A stretch of 34,204 bases of DNA from assembly GCA_001657315.1 (NCBI GenBank), contig LYSV01000086.1, positions 1-34,204 of the forward strand. The letters run 5' to 3'. The translations under genes and the position numbers were made by a program. The notes under the pieces were generated by a model. That model saw only the letters and a list, made by a program, of their open reading frames with translations. It was not told the origin of the DNA and ran no database searches. Origin of the DNA: Flammeovirgaceae bacterium BBD 1991-12 (GTDB lineage Bacteria; Bacteroidota; Bacteroidia; Cytophagales; Cyclobacteriaceae). This document shows positions 17,303-26,196 of the stretch, piece after piece. How positions within the stretch are numbered: position 1 is the first letter of the stretch; every line of letters starts with the position of its first letter.

Positions 17303-17507
17303 TTGTATATCGATATTAACCTTTTGAAGTTCGTTGATTTTTTTGATAGCAATGAGACCTATTCAGCCTACTTGGCAAAGTACAAACACACCGGGCAATA
17401 TCAATGTAAAAAGTGCGAGCATGATCACGACTGGAATAAGCAAAAATGGCCAGAGTATACAAACGAGTCCGTAACAGCTAACACTAAGTTGGTCTACGGA
17501 AAGCGTT
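17303..17507 (+). pseudogene. Fragment of an IS1595-like transposase
   Basis: An open stretch on the plus strand encodes LKFVDFFDSNETYSAYLAKY followed by a zinc-ribbon half-motif CKKCEHDHDWNKQKW, and after a degraded part NTKLVYGKRF. This resembles the N-terminal zinc-ribbon and following segment of IS1595-type transposases (typical pattern CxxC...W, then a SKLPYRYW-like motif). The second CxxC is lost and there is no DDE catalytic domain, so it is only a relic. Its frame runs on into the 3' end of the opposing methyltransferase at 17508. The remaining spacer 17017-17302 is AT-rich and shows nothing else; no terminal repeats were found. Confidence 0.5.
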
Positions 17508-18422
17508 TTACATCCTCTTTAGTTTTCCAACTACCGCCATTTTATTTTTAATTTGACTTATTTTTATTAATTTTTTCACAATGGAACTCAAAAAATCCAC
17601 AAAGATACTATCTTTTATCATCTTCTTAAGATAGTAATCCGTTGGGAATGACAATTCATGAAAAATAGAAAAATGCAAAACATCAAAGTTATAATCGAAA
17701 AAAAGAGTTTTGATGTCATTCTTTGAGAAAATCTGTTTGTGGCCGAAAGGATGGTCGGAGTACATGATATTTAAGAAACTGGGGAATTTACCAAAAGACA
17801 GTTTATATGACAATTCTCCAAATTTGTGATAAAAGGTATCCCTGCAAGGTGTATCAATAATCAATAACCCGTCATCTTTCAACAACTTTTGTGAAAAATC
17901 AAAGATTTGCCTGGGAGAATTAACATGCTCAATGACGTCCCAAAGAGTTATGATGTCAAAACTTTTTCTATGGTTATCCATCCAAAATTCAGACTGCAGG
18001 GGATATGGAAATATATTTTTTAGACCATACTCATCCACCGAAAATTTAAGTCTTTTTTCATCCAACTCGATACCGTAACAATCCATTCCCATGGCCTTCA
18101 TTTTTGAAAGGAAAATTCCTCCACCGGAACCAATGTCAAGTATTTTTATCTTATGCTTGCTCTTTGACGCTGGTAGGTACTTATTAACAGTAGAGCAATG
18201 ATTTTCAAATCTCTCGTTGTTATGCTGGAGTTGATTTCTCAAATAGGCACTTAATTCCTGGGGTACATTTATTGATTCTACGTTAAAATTCGTTTTTTTT
18301 AATTCCTCCTTATCCAGGTACCTTGAATAATGAAAAGAGCAGTTTTCGCAAACGAACAAATTGGCATTTACCAATCGGTATGTAATATCCTTATTTTCAT
18401 AAGAGCAGATTTTACACTTCAT
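17508..18422 (-). CDS. Class I SAM-dependent methyltransferase with N-terminal zinc-ribbon-like motif
   Basis: This 304-residue protein begins with a CKIC...CENC pair (Cys3/6 and Cys25/28), a small metal-binding module common in methyltransferases of surface-polysaccharide loci. The Methyltransf_23-type core follows: motif I ILDIGSGGGIFLSKM near residue 94, acidic GIELDE, FDIITLWDVIEHVNSP and LLKDDGLLIIDTPCRD. The C-terminal about 100 residues are helical and rich in Phe and Lys. It probably modifies a sugar nucleotide or lipid-linked glycan; C- or O-methylation cannot be told apart. It is separated from the heparinase gene by about 103 bases. Its 3' end abuts the transposase relic. Confidence 0.87.
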   Translation of the reverse strand: MKCKICSYENKDITYRLVNANLFVCENCSFHYSRYLDKEELKKTNFNVESINVPQELSAYLRNQLQHNNERFENHCSTVNKYLPASKSKHKIKILDIGSGGGIFLSKMKAMGMDCYGIELDEKRLKFSVDEYGLKNIFPYPLQSEFWMDNHRKSFDIITLWDVIEHVNSPRQIFDFSQKLLKDDGLLIIDTPCRDTFYHKFGELSYKLSFGKFPSFLNIMYSDHPFGHKQIFSKNDIKTLFFDYNFDVLHFSIFHELSFPTDYYLKKMIKDSIFVDFLSSIVKKLIKISQIKNKMAVVGKLKRM

Positions 18423-18525
18423 AATAATCGAAACTAGAAATTAGAGCACCTCAGTAGCAGGTGATATTTCATGAAAAAAGCATATGTATAAAAGTCACTG
18501 ATGGATTCAATCCTTCATGATAATT

Positions 18526-20097
18526 TCAATGCAGTGATTTGATTGAACAAACTAAATTGTTAGTGAATTTGATCTCAGTTTTTCTTGCTTTCTTGGTTTT
18601 ATTGAATCCCTCGCAATAATAATAGTCTTTCAAAGATATACTATCATGACCATTGAAACTAATCTCCACGGGAAATACCTGTAATGTATTTGACTTTAAA
18701 ATAGGAGTTAAACCTGGATGGAAATGAAGGAACGCCATGGCCATGAAGCTTTCTTTCATGCCTTGAATTTCATCTATTATCGTAATTTGATCATTTGAAT
18801 ACTTCCATGTTCTACTAACACTGACTCCAATAATTTCGTAGCCATCGTGGCATGATTTAATCTCATTGTCTTTCTCTATTAGCTTTATGATTTTAGCTCT
18901 TTTTCCAACCCTGAAGCCCCCCCACACATCGCTTTGGTTTCTACCATTTACTTCCACGGTGTTATGAGACGAAGTTGACCGCTCTATTTGTCGGCGTTTG
19001 TTCTTTTCATAGGTCGAGATACCCGTATCAACTATTACCGGGGAAGCATTGACATGTAGAACAAAATTGAATGTATCACTATGTGCATGCCCGGGTATAT
19101 AATCAGGACCAATATTACCAACATCAATGAACAACTCATATACAGATCTTCTGACCATACGATAGCCACTTTCCCCCAGTTTGGTCTCTTTCCATGGAAT
19201 TCCCAATCTTTTTGCATACTCAAATAATTCTTGTGAAGAAGGCGCAATTCCTTCAGTCGAATCATTTACCCATGGGATCATGCCATTTTGGAAGGTGATC
19301 ATAGCCAACCAACCCAACATTTTAGAGGCTTTTTGTTCCATGAAATCATATAATCCATTGTCTGGCCAGGAATTATGTTTCATCAGGTTAATACAATCCA
19401 TCAACCTGTACAAAATGACCTGGTGGTACATAGGAGAAAGCTCAAAATGGCATCCATCTTCAAGCACCTGTTCCTCCAGTTCTGTTTTTACTATTTTAGC
19501 AGCCTGTTTTAATAGACTGGTGTCTCTGAAATAATATGCACCGAACAGCAATGAGAAACCATTTTCAATAAGGTGATTACCTAATAGGTGGTATTCAAGA
19601 TTCTTTGTTAGGCGTAAATAGGTTCCATATAGAAATGAATCTATAATATTAGTAGAACCGTACTTAGAAAGAAATTTAATCCAATTAATATTTCTGAGTG
19701 AGATAGGATAGGATTCTAAGCCATCTTTCAGCTTTCCTTTACTCTGTATGTAGTTGTTGATTAAGTTAAACCCTTCTCCTTTGGAGATATCCAATTGATT
19801 TAGAAAATCAAAATAATTCAAATTATAGCACCACAGTTTGCCATATTCAGAAAAGTTCCAATCGATCTGTTTAAAATATTTAGACCGATTCAGAAAAGTA
19901 AATTCGTTTTGTTCATAAAGTTTACCCATGGCAATGGGTTTATAAAAAGTCAATTTTACTGATTGAGGTATATTTTTAGCCTTTAGAAATAGATTTTTTG
20001 TTAGTTTGCTTTTAAACAAATAGAGTCCCCGATAAAAAAATTGTATTGGCTTCAGGTAATATATTGTATTTAATACTCTATTTGTCTTACTCCACAT
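18526..20097 (-). CDS. Heparinase II/III-family protein of the polysaccharide locus
   Basis: This 523-residue protein has an N-terminal alpha/alpha-barrel-like half (about 80-320, including FELSPMYHQVILYRL with Tyr224 and His225) and a C-terminal heparinase II/III beta domain with IPGHAHSDTFNF (336-345), VIVDTGISTYE and RSTSSHNTVEVNG (373-385). In characterised relatives these Tyr and His residues act in beta-elimination at uronic acids. No signal peptide is visible, unlike catabolic heparinases, so it is probably cytoplasmic or membrane-associated and may tailor or edit the lipid-linked polymer. A TTG at 20100 is in frame, but the ATG at 20097 is preferred; it overlaps the dehydrogenase gene by 11 bases. 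A decayed duplicate lies at 14757-15765. Its role in synthesis is inferred from context. Confidence 0.88.
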   Translation of the reverse strand: MWSKTNRVLNTIYYLKPIQFFYRGLYLFKSKLTKNLFLKAKNIPQSVKLTFYKPIAMGKLYEQNEFTFLNRSKYFKQIDWNFSEYGKLWCYNLNYFDFLNQLDISKGEGFNLINNYIQSKGKLKDGLESYPISLRNINWIKFLSKYGSTNIIDSFLYGTYLRLTKNLEYHLLGNHLIENGFSLLFGAYYFRDTSLLKQAAKIVKTELEEQVLEDGCHFELSPMYHQVILYRLMDCINLMKHNSWPDNGLYDFMEQKASKMLGWLAMITFQNGMIPWVNDSTEGIAPSSQELFEYAKRLGIPWKETKLGESGYRMVRRSVYELFIDVGNIGPDYIPGHAHSDTFNFVLHVNASPVIVDTGISTYEKNKRRQIERSTSSHNTVEVNGRNQSDVWGGFRVGKRAKIIKLIEKDNEIKSCHDGYEIIGVSVSRTWKYSNDQITIIDEIQGMKESFMAMAFLHFHPGLTPILKSNTLQVFPVEISFNGHDSISLKDYYYCEGFNKTKKARKTEIKFTNNLVCSIKSLH

Positions 20098-22207
20098 CAA
20101 TCCAAGATTTTCCCTTTAGACTGGAGATGGCAGCTAAGCTTGCCCTAGTGACATTTATTATTTCGGACAAGGGAATTAGCTCTTCTCCGCCGGCTAAGAG
20201 GAACCTGTTATATTGTGCAAATTGATCCTTGTGGCCTTTGTCCTGCCTCGTACTTATATTCTTCACACTTTTAAAACCGTAAAAATAGGTCTTACGGAAG
20301 TTATCAATAATAGCGGTTCTCTCATTTGAGAATACCTCGATTCTTTCTTTTGAATAGGCTTTACTGCCATTGGCAAAATAATTTATTACGCCATTTGAAC
20401 CGTTCTTAAACTGGAGAAGTATTGAAACATTATCTGTATTTTCCTTCGGATTGCGACCTAAGGCGTTCATGCATATAGATGATACTTCGCTGCCGGTGAG
20501 ATACACTAATAAATCGATAAAATGACATGCTTCACCTATAATTCGCCCACCTCCGATTTCCATATCCTGTACCCACATATCCGGAGGGATAAAACCTGCA
20601 TTCATAGTAGCAGAAATATTAATAGGCCCGGGTTGACTCCCCAACGCTTTTTTAATGGCAATAGCGTGGGGAGAAAATCTCCTGTTGAAGCCTACCATTA
20701 TATTCTTCCCATTCTTACCCTGTACCTCAATAACACTTTCCAGCTCAGCTTCATTTAGAACCAAAGGCTTCTCTACAAAAATGTGTTTACCCCTATCCAG
20801 TGCCTCAATCCCCAAGAAGGCGTGGCTATTATGCTTTGTCGTAATAATTACAGAATCCACTTCTGGATCGTCCAATATGAGTTTATAATCTGTAGTGGAA
20901 TTTGCAACCTTGTATTTCTTAGCCAATGTAGTTCCTGATAATCCACCTGCACTAGCTATATATTTGATCTTAGCGCCATCTTTTGTAAGGCTTGGCAATA
21001 TCATAGCGGACGTGAAATTACCAGCACCAATTATGCCAATGACTCCATGAGTTTTCTCAAATGATTGCCGAGCGGTTATTACGGTATGGTTCAGTTCAGC
21101 ACGTTCATCATATGTTATGAGTGTAGCGATGGCCTTACTGGAGGATATATTGTCATAAACAGGGACTACCTGGTCCAATGGGATCTCTTCGCTGATTAGC
21201 GGGATGACATCAAGAGATTTGTTTGCCATAGCCTGGAGTACAGCTTGGAAGTTTCGTTGCTCAGTCCATCTTACATAAGGAAGAGGGTAATCATTACCTT
21301 TTAATTCATACTCATCATCATATCGGCCCGGACCGTAACTACACGATACTTGAAAGGTTAGCTCTTTTTCATAGAAATCAGAACGATTAATATCAAGACC
21401 TATAACACCAACCAAAATAATCCGCCCTCTTTTGCGACTCATATTGGCAGCCTGGGAAATTATATCATTGCTTTTGCTGGAAGCAGTGACTATAACACCA
21501 TCGACTCCAACCTGGCCGGTAAGATTTAAGACGGTTTTTACAGGATCTGAACCATCTGACACGGCAATAGCAGTGATGCCTTTGTTATTGGCTAAAGATA
21601 CTTTGGCTTTATCGAAATCCAAGCCTATCACCTGGCAGCCATTCGCCTTTAAAAGCTCTGCTGTAATGAGCCCTATGAGACCGAGCCCAACTACCACAAT
21701 CGTCTCTCCAAAGGTAGGGTTACATAATCGTATGCCTTGTAAGCCAATAGCGCCAATCACAGTAAAAGCTGCTTCACTATCATGTACATTATCGGGAATT
21801 TTGGCGACAAGATTCGTGGGAACATTCACAAATTCTGCATGAGGCCCGTTAGAAACCACCCGGTCACCCACTGAATAGCCTGTCACTCCTGCACCTGTAG
21901 CCATTACTTCGCCCACATTGCAATACCCTAAGGGCATGGGCTGATTGAGTTTATTGACAACAGCATCAATAGTAGGTTTCACACCATCCGTCTTCACCTT
22001 ATCCAGTACTTGCTTCACTTTTTCTGGCTGTTGGCGTGCTTTATCAAGAAAATTAGCCTTACCAAAGGTGACAAGCATTCGCTCAGTTCCTAACGAAATA
22101 AGGCTTTTGGTAGTTTTTATTAAAACATGTCCAGCTTTCGCTTTAGGGGCTGGAACGTTTTCTAACACCGTTTCCCCCGATTTAAGGTTTTGAACAATTT
22201 GTCTCAC
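20087..22207 (-). CDS. Two-domain oxidoreductase (MDR dehydrogenase + Gfo/Idh/MocA)
   Basis: This 706-residue fusion has two NAD(P)-binding units. Residues 1-about 365 form a medium-chain dehydrogenase with the glycine-rich VVVGLGLIGL (171-180). The usual catalytic zinc Cys/His ligands are not evident at the N terminus. Residues about 388-706 form a Gfo/Idh/MocA-type sugar dehydrogenase with GIIGAGNFTSAMI (391-403) and the conserved EKP (479-481) followed by GFNRRFSP. It could catalyse a coupled oxidation-reduction on a sugar or sugar nucleotide. It starts at GTG (22207), which begins the conserved MRQIVQNLKSGE, and overlaps the heparinase start by 11 bases; an asparagine-synthase-like gene lies 9 bases upstream. 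This fusion recurs beside heparinase genes in polysaccharide loci. The substrate is unknown. Confidence 0.9.
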   Translation of the reverse strand: MRQIVQNLKSGETVLENVPAPKAKAGHVLIKTTKSLISLGTERMLVTFGKANFLDKARQQPEKVKQVLDKVKTDGVKPTIDAVVNKLNQPMPLGYCNVGEVMATGAGVTGYSVGDRVVSNGPHAEFVNVPTNLVAKIPDNVHDSEAAFTVIGAIGLQGIRLCNPTFGETIVVVGLGLIGLITAELLKANGCQVIGLDFDKAKVSLANNKGITAIAVSDGSDPVKTVLNLTGQVGVDGVIVTASSKSNDIISQAANMSRKRGRIILVGVIGLDINRSDFYEKELTFQVSCSYGPGRYDDEYELKGNDYPLPYVRWTEQRNFQAVLQAMANKSLDVIPLISEEIPLDQVVPVYDNISSSKAIATLITYDERAELNHTVITARQSFEKTHGVIGIIGAGNFTSAMILPSLTKDGAKIKYIASAGGLSGTTLAKKYKVANSTTDYKLILDDPEVDSVIITTKHNSHAFLGIEALDRGKHIFVEKPLVLNEAELESVIEVQGKNGKNIMVGFNRRFSPHAIAIKKALGSQPGPINISATMNAGFIPPDMWVQDMEIGGGRIIGEACHFIDLLVYLTGSEVSSICMNALGRNPKENTDNVSILLQFKNGSNGVINYFANGSKAYSKERIEVFSNERTAIIDNFRKTYFYGFKSVKNISTRQDKGHKDQFAQYNRFLLAGGEELIPLSEIINVTRASLAAISSLKGKSWIDVE

Positions 22208-22216
22208 TAATAGTAT

Positions 22217-24109
22217 CTATGGTTTGTTATTGTGAAATTGAGAAATCCAGCTATCTATTGCTAGTAAAGCCCAAATGGTATAAGAAGCATCAATTTCCCC
22301 GGCATCATTCCGTTTAACCAGGTCATGAACATTCTTAAAGTCAAAAAGATCGTGTTTTCTAAGTCGTTGTATTGAGAGCCTTTCGTTTATAAGTGGTTTT
22401 AAATCATGAGATATCCACTTTCTTACAGGGGCACCAAAACCAGCCTTGCTCCTATAGATCACATCATCCGGGAGATACCTTTCAGCCAGCTTTTTGAGAA
22501 TATATTTTGTTTCAGTTCCTTTTAATTTTAGTCCAGGGGGGATGGAATAACTGAAATCCACCAGGTCATTATCTAAATAAGGTACTCGTATTTCTACCCC
22601 TTCCGCCATACCCATTTTGTCAGTATAATTAAAATTATGATCTACAAGAAATGAGTTCATTTCGAGGTACAAAAGTTTATTCAATTCGTTTCTTTCATCG
22701 GGAATATCTTTTAGCGTTTCTCGAAAGTAGTTAAAAGGATCTTGTTCTTTGAGAGATATCCTGATATCACGCTGGAACAGTTTTAAAACCTCTTGCCATT
22801 CCAGCCATTCGAATAAGGCAAGTATTTGGTCTTCATTTTTATACTGGATTATTGAAATTAGTTTCTGAATTCTTCTATAATTCGGATTATTACTGTCGAA
22901 TTTCTGGCTGATGCTTATTAGCACTGATCTCAAGACGTTAGGTATGTGTTTAAGGTATTTGGTTAATCTCAATGCCTTATGTCTCGTATACCCGGAAAAC
23001 ACATCATCTCCCCCGACACCTCCAATCAGTACTTTATACCCCATCTCCTTTGCCCTTCGTGATATGTTTAGCACGTTTAAAGGAGCTGAATCTGCCTGGG
23101 GCTCATCCAGATGCCATATCATTTTATCAAAATCCCTAACTATATCTATATCAGCCTTGATGACCTCCAAATGTACGTCTAAATGAGAGGCGACATTTCG
23201 TGCATAATAGAGGTCATTGCTCAAACCTTCTGATTTACTGAGTTCTTCGGTTTCAATGGTAAAACATTGAAGTTTTTGACTGGAGTTTATTTTTTTTGCT
23301 ATCGCAACCAGCAGGCTGCTATCAAGGCCACCCGAAAGAAAAAATCCTACAGGTGTATCAGAAAGTAGCTGCCTTTTTACCGCTGTGGTAAGGTGAATTT
23401 CTAACGCATTTACTAAATCAATCTCACTCTTATCAGAATAGTCAGAAACAAATCCAGGGTAGAAGAATCTTGTGGTCTTATGTGATGAAGGGTTAGTGAC
23501 ATCGATTTCCATGAACCTTCCCGGCAACAATTTTTTTATTTCCTGAAAAGGGGTTTTGGTGCCGGGAGCCCATAAAAATCTCAAATAATCCGCCAGAGCC
23601 TCGGCATTGAGGCTCAATTGAGACGGGTAAGGCGCTGTTAACGCTTTTAATTCTGAAGAAAATCCGAATGTTTCTTCTGATTGAAAATAGTAAAAAGGCT
23701 TTACCCCAAATCTATCACGTGCTACCACTAGCTTTTCAGCCATTTTATCATAAATAGCGAATACGAAGATGCCGTTTAATTCAGCAATTATATCGGTTCC
23801 ATAGACCTGATAACCCTGGAGAATAACTTCTGTATCTGAGGTAGATTTAAAATTGCGACCCTGAACCTCAAGTTGCTTGCGGATTTCCCATTGATTATAT
23901 ATTTCACCATTAAAAATTATGATATAATTTTCATCATCGGAGATAAAAGGTTGATGAGCATTTTGAGAAAGATCCTGAATTGAGAGCCGGACATGCCCGA
24001 GATTTACCTTTGCGTCACTATAAATTCCTTGGTCATCGGGGCCTCTATGGCTGATCAGGTCTAATCTTAATTGATCAGGAATATTAATAAATCCAAGTAT
24101 ACCACACAT
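22217..24109 (-). CDS. asnB: Glutamine-hydrolysing asparagine synthase-like amidotransferase
   Basis: This 630-residue protein has an N-terminal class II glutaminase with nucleophile Cys2 (MCGILGF), Arg41, FNGE (66-69) and SDTE (91-94), all key residues present. The C-terminal ATP-pyrophosphatase domain has the P-loop SGGLDSS (259-265) and GGVGGDDVFSGYTRHKAL. It is complete and should be active. In a polysaccharide locus such proteins more often amidate a sugar carboxylate, as proposed for WbpS in Pseudomonas O-antigen loci, than make asparagine. The pairing with a two-domain dehydrogenase and a heparinase-like protein supports a uronic-acid-containing polymer. It lies 9 bases upstream of the dehydrogenase and about 57 bases downstream of a glycosyltransferase, so one transcript is likely. 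The symbol reflects the family, not a proven role. Confidence 0.88.
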   Translation of the reverse strand: MCGILGFINIPDQLRLDLISHRGPDDQGIYSDAKVNLGHVRLSIQDLSQNAHQPFISDDENYIIIFNGEIYNQWEIRKQLEVQGRNFKSTSDTEVILQGYQVYGTDIIAELNGIFVFAIYDKMAEKLVVARDRFGVKPFYYFQSEETFGFSSELKALTAPYPSQLSLNAEALADYLRFLWAPGTKTPFQEIKKLLPGRFMEIDVTNPSSHKTTRFFYPGFVSDYSDKSEIDLVNALEIHLTTAVKRQLLSDTPVGFFLSGGLDSSLLVAIAKKINSSQKLQCFTIETEELSKSEGLSNDLYYARNVASHLDVHLEVIKADIDIVRDFDKMIWHLDEPQADSAPLNVLNISRRAKEMGYKVLIGGVGGDDVFSGYTRHKALRLTKYLKHIPNVLRSVLISISQKFDSNNPNYRRIQKLISIIQYKNEDQILALFEWLEWQEVLKLFQRDIRISLKEQDPFNYFRETLKDIPDERNELNKLLYLEMNSFLVDHNFNYTDKMGMAEGVEIRVPYLDNDLVDFSYSIPPGLKLKGTETKYILKKLAERYLPDDVIYRSKAGFGAPVRKWISHDLKPLINERLSIQRLRKHDLFDFKNVHDLVKRNDAGEIDASYTIWALLAIDSWISQFHNNKP

Positions 24110-24166
24110 GTATTTATAATAATGGGTGTAAAGATAGAGTTAATTTGCAAAAAGTGATATGGAACT

Positions 24167-25267
24167 TCAGGCTTCCAGGATCTTCCTGAAGTTCGTCAGA
24201 GCTTTGGCTGTGGTGTAGCACTCTAACACGGTCTTTTTGGCATTTTTTGCCAATTTCAATCTAAGGTCTGGCTGTTCTATTAAAGTGGAAATATTAGTGG
24301 CCAATGTAACTTCATCTTCTGATGGAACGATCAGTCCATTCTGTCCAGAAGTTATGATATCCGGTATAGCACCGACATCTGTAGCTATCACCGGCAATTC
24401 TGAGATCATAGCTTCTAGTAAAGCATTTGGAAATCCTTCACGGTGTGAAGGTAAAACGTAAATATCTGCTTTTCTTAAGACACACAGTTTCATTTCAGGA
24501 TTTGCCCAACCTTCTAATTTCACATAGTCAGATAATTTTCTTTGGACAATTAATTGTGCTGCTTGTTCGGCTAAACTTCCATCTCCATAAATACCTACAT
24601 GAATATTCTTATTGGCCGGAGATAGTTGACTTATGGCATTTATGAAATCTATTATCCCCTTAAATGATTCTAACCACCCTATATAGATGATATTTATCGT
24701 GTCACTATGGAGTTTTGTTTCGTAAGATAAGGTGTTGTCAGAATATTGAGATTCGTCAATCCAATTGGGCTGAACAATAAATTTTTCTGGATTCTTATTA
24801 TTCACCAATTGAAGAAATTCTTTTTTCCAGATCTTACTCTGGCAGATCACTATGTCACATTTAGTAAAAACGTGCTTAATGAATCTCATTAAACCACCAC
24901 CCTTTTCAATATCATCTTTTAACATACCGGACCTTGGGGCTAATATCACTTCTTTTCCTACCATCTTAGCCATTAGTGCCATGAGCCCCTTCTCCATAAA
25001 ACTTGTTCCATCTGCAGTAAATATGAGAGCCTTGTCTATATTAGAAAAGACTAAATGATATGCGAATCGAAATAACCTGAAGAGTACGTATGGAAGCCTT
25101 TGAATTATGGGTGGTGGAGGTACTGATATAGAAGTGGTATCTATCAGGATAAAATTAATAGTTTGATTAACTGATGAGTTAATTAATGTTTTACATGCAA
25201 ACATTTGGCCGCCTGTACTACCATCAGGAGCGTCCTTAAAAGATCCTACGAATAAAACTCTCTTCAT
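24167..25267 (-). CDS. GT4 glycosyltransferase
   Basis: This 366-residue GT-B retaining glycosyltransferase begins MKRVLFVGSFKDAPDGSTGG, where the glycine-rich loop binds phosphate or acceptor. It continues with EVILAPRSGML and IYIGWLESFKGIIDF, and carries the donor-binding motif SHREGFPNALLEAMISELPV (E-x7-E) near residue 275. No membrane helix is predicted; it should act on the lipid-linked acceptor at the cytoplasmic face. Its ATG overlaps the stop of the WD40 gene in an ATGA (4 bases), so the two are translationally coupled. Sugar and linkage are unknown. Confidence 0.9.
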   Translation of the reverse strand: MKRVLFVGSFKDAPDGSTGGQMFACKTLINSSVNQTINFILIDTTSISVPPPPIIQRLPYVLFRLFRFAYHLVFSNIDKALIFTADGTSFMEKGLMALMAKMVGKEVILAPRSGMLKDDIEKGGGLMRFIKHVFTKCDIVICQSKIWKKEFLQLVNNKNPEKFIVQPNWIDESQYSDNTLSYETKLHSDTINIIYIGWLESFKGIIDFINAISQLSPANKNIHVGIYGDGSLAEQAAQLIVQRKLSDYVKLEGWANPEMKLCVLRKADIYVLPSHREGFPNALLEAMISELPVIATDVGAIPDIITSGQNGLIVPSEDEVTLATNISTLIEQPDLRLKLAKNAKKTVLECYTTAKALTNFRKILEA

Positions 25268-26196
25268 TTGTGGATTTTATACAAATTAATTTTTTCATCT
25301 CGGCCAGAAGTTAGTAGAAAGCCGTGAGACTCTACTACTAATGATGACAGGATATAGTCTTTATGATCATTTAATATTTGAGACGGTTGTAAATCCAAAT
25401 TCCAAACTTTTGCCTTGTGGTCCCATCCTGAGCTAATAAGAAAATTTTCTTTCTTTAAAATATGTATATTGGAAATTAACCCATTATGCGCTTGATCAAT
25501 TTCCTTTAGATCTTCTTTATTAAGATCATAAATGGCTATACCTCCTTGGATAGTACCCCAGACAATTTTGTTTTGATGAACATCAAGAGCTGTAACCGGC
25601 CCTGATGTGGCAATTTGCATAACAGGTTCACTTTCTGATAGCCTCCAGATGTTGATAATACGATCAAAGCCCCCGCTTATCAAAGAGTCTTGACTGGCAA
25701 ATCTAACCTTTCGTACAAAGCCTTGGTGACCTTTTAGCGTTGTCTTAGAATTTTCATGGATATTCCAAATTATTATATTCCCATCATTTGATGCAGAGGC
25801 TAGTAATTTTCCATTCGTACTAAATGACAAGTCGTTTATTCTACCCGTATGGCCGGTAAGTGTATTTATTTTCTTCTGCCTGTAAATATCCCATAGATAA
25901 ATGTTATTATCTTCATGATTTGCCTCCACGAGAAGTTTACCATCTCGACTAATTTCAAAACTTCTTATAGGTGCTCTATCAGCAATGATCTTGATTTGAT
26001 TCATTTCGGGAAGCTTGTAAAAATGAATCTCATTGTCATTGACATTTATTAAGCCCAAAATATTTTCCGAGCCGCCGACTGCTAAGTACCTTGAAACCAT
26101 TCTCTGGTTTATAGGATAGTCATGCCTTTCAAAGGTCTGCGACCATGAAGTATAAGCATACAATAGACTATGTAGTAGTAGGATGGTTCTTTTCAT
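25264..26196 (-). CDS. Exported WD40-repeat propeller protein inside the polysaccharide operon
   Basis: A 310-residue protein with a signal peptide (MKRTILLLHSLLYAYTSWSQ), then about seven WD40-like repeats. The best ones are GHTGRINDLSFSTNGKLLAS...IIIWNI, GHQGFVRKVRF...INIWRL, AHNGLISNIHI...AKVWNL and DHKDYILSS...INLYKI. Seven repeats fit one closed propeller, probably periplasmic or surface-located; no lipobox Cys follows the signal. WD40 proteins normally scaffold other proteins and have no catalytic role. The gene overlaps the ligase gene upstream by 29 bases and the glycosyltransferase downstream by 4, so it belongs to the operon rather than being a chance neighbour. A role in organising polymer assembly or ligation is inference. 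No other WD40 gene is in the window. Confidence 0.88.
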   Translation of the reverse strand: MKRTILLLHSLLYAYTSWSQTFERHDYPINQRMVSRYLAVGGSENILGLINVNDNEIHFYKLPEMNQIKIIADRAPIRSFEISRDGKLLVEANHEDNNIYLWDIYRQKKINTLTGHTGRINDLSFSTNGKLLASASNDGNIIIWNIHENSKTTLKGHQGFVRKVRFASQDSLISGGFDRIINIWRLSESEPVMQIATSGPVTALDVHQNKIVWGTIQGGIAIYDLNKEDLKEIDQAHNGLISNIHILKKENFLISSGWDHKAKVWNLDLQPSQILNDHKDYILSSLVVESHGFLLTSGRDEKINLYKIHK

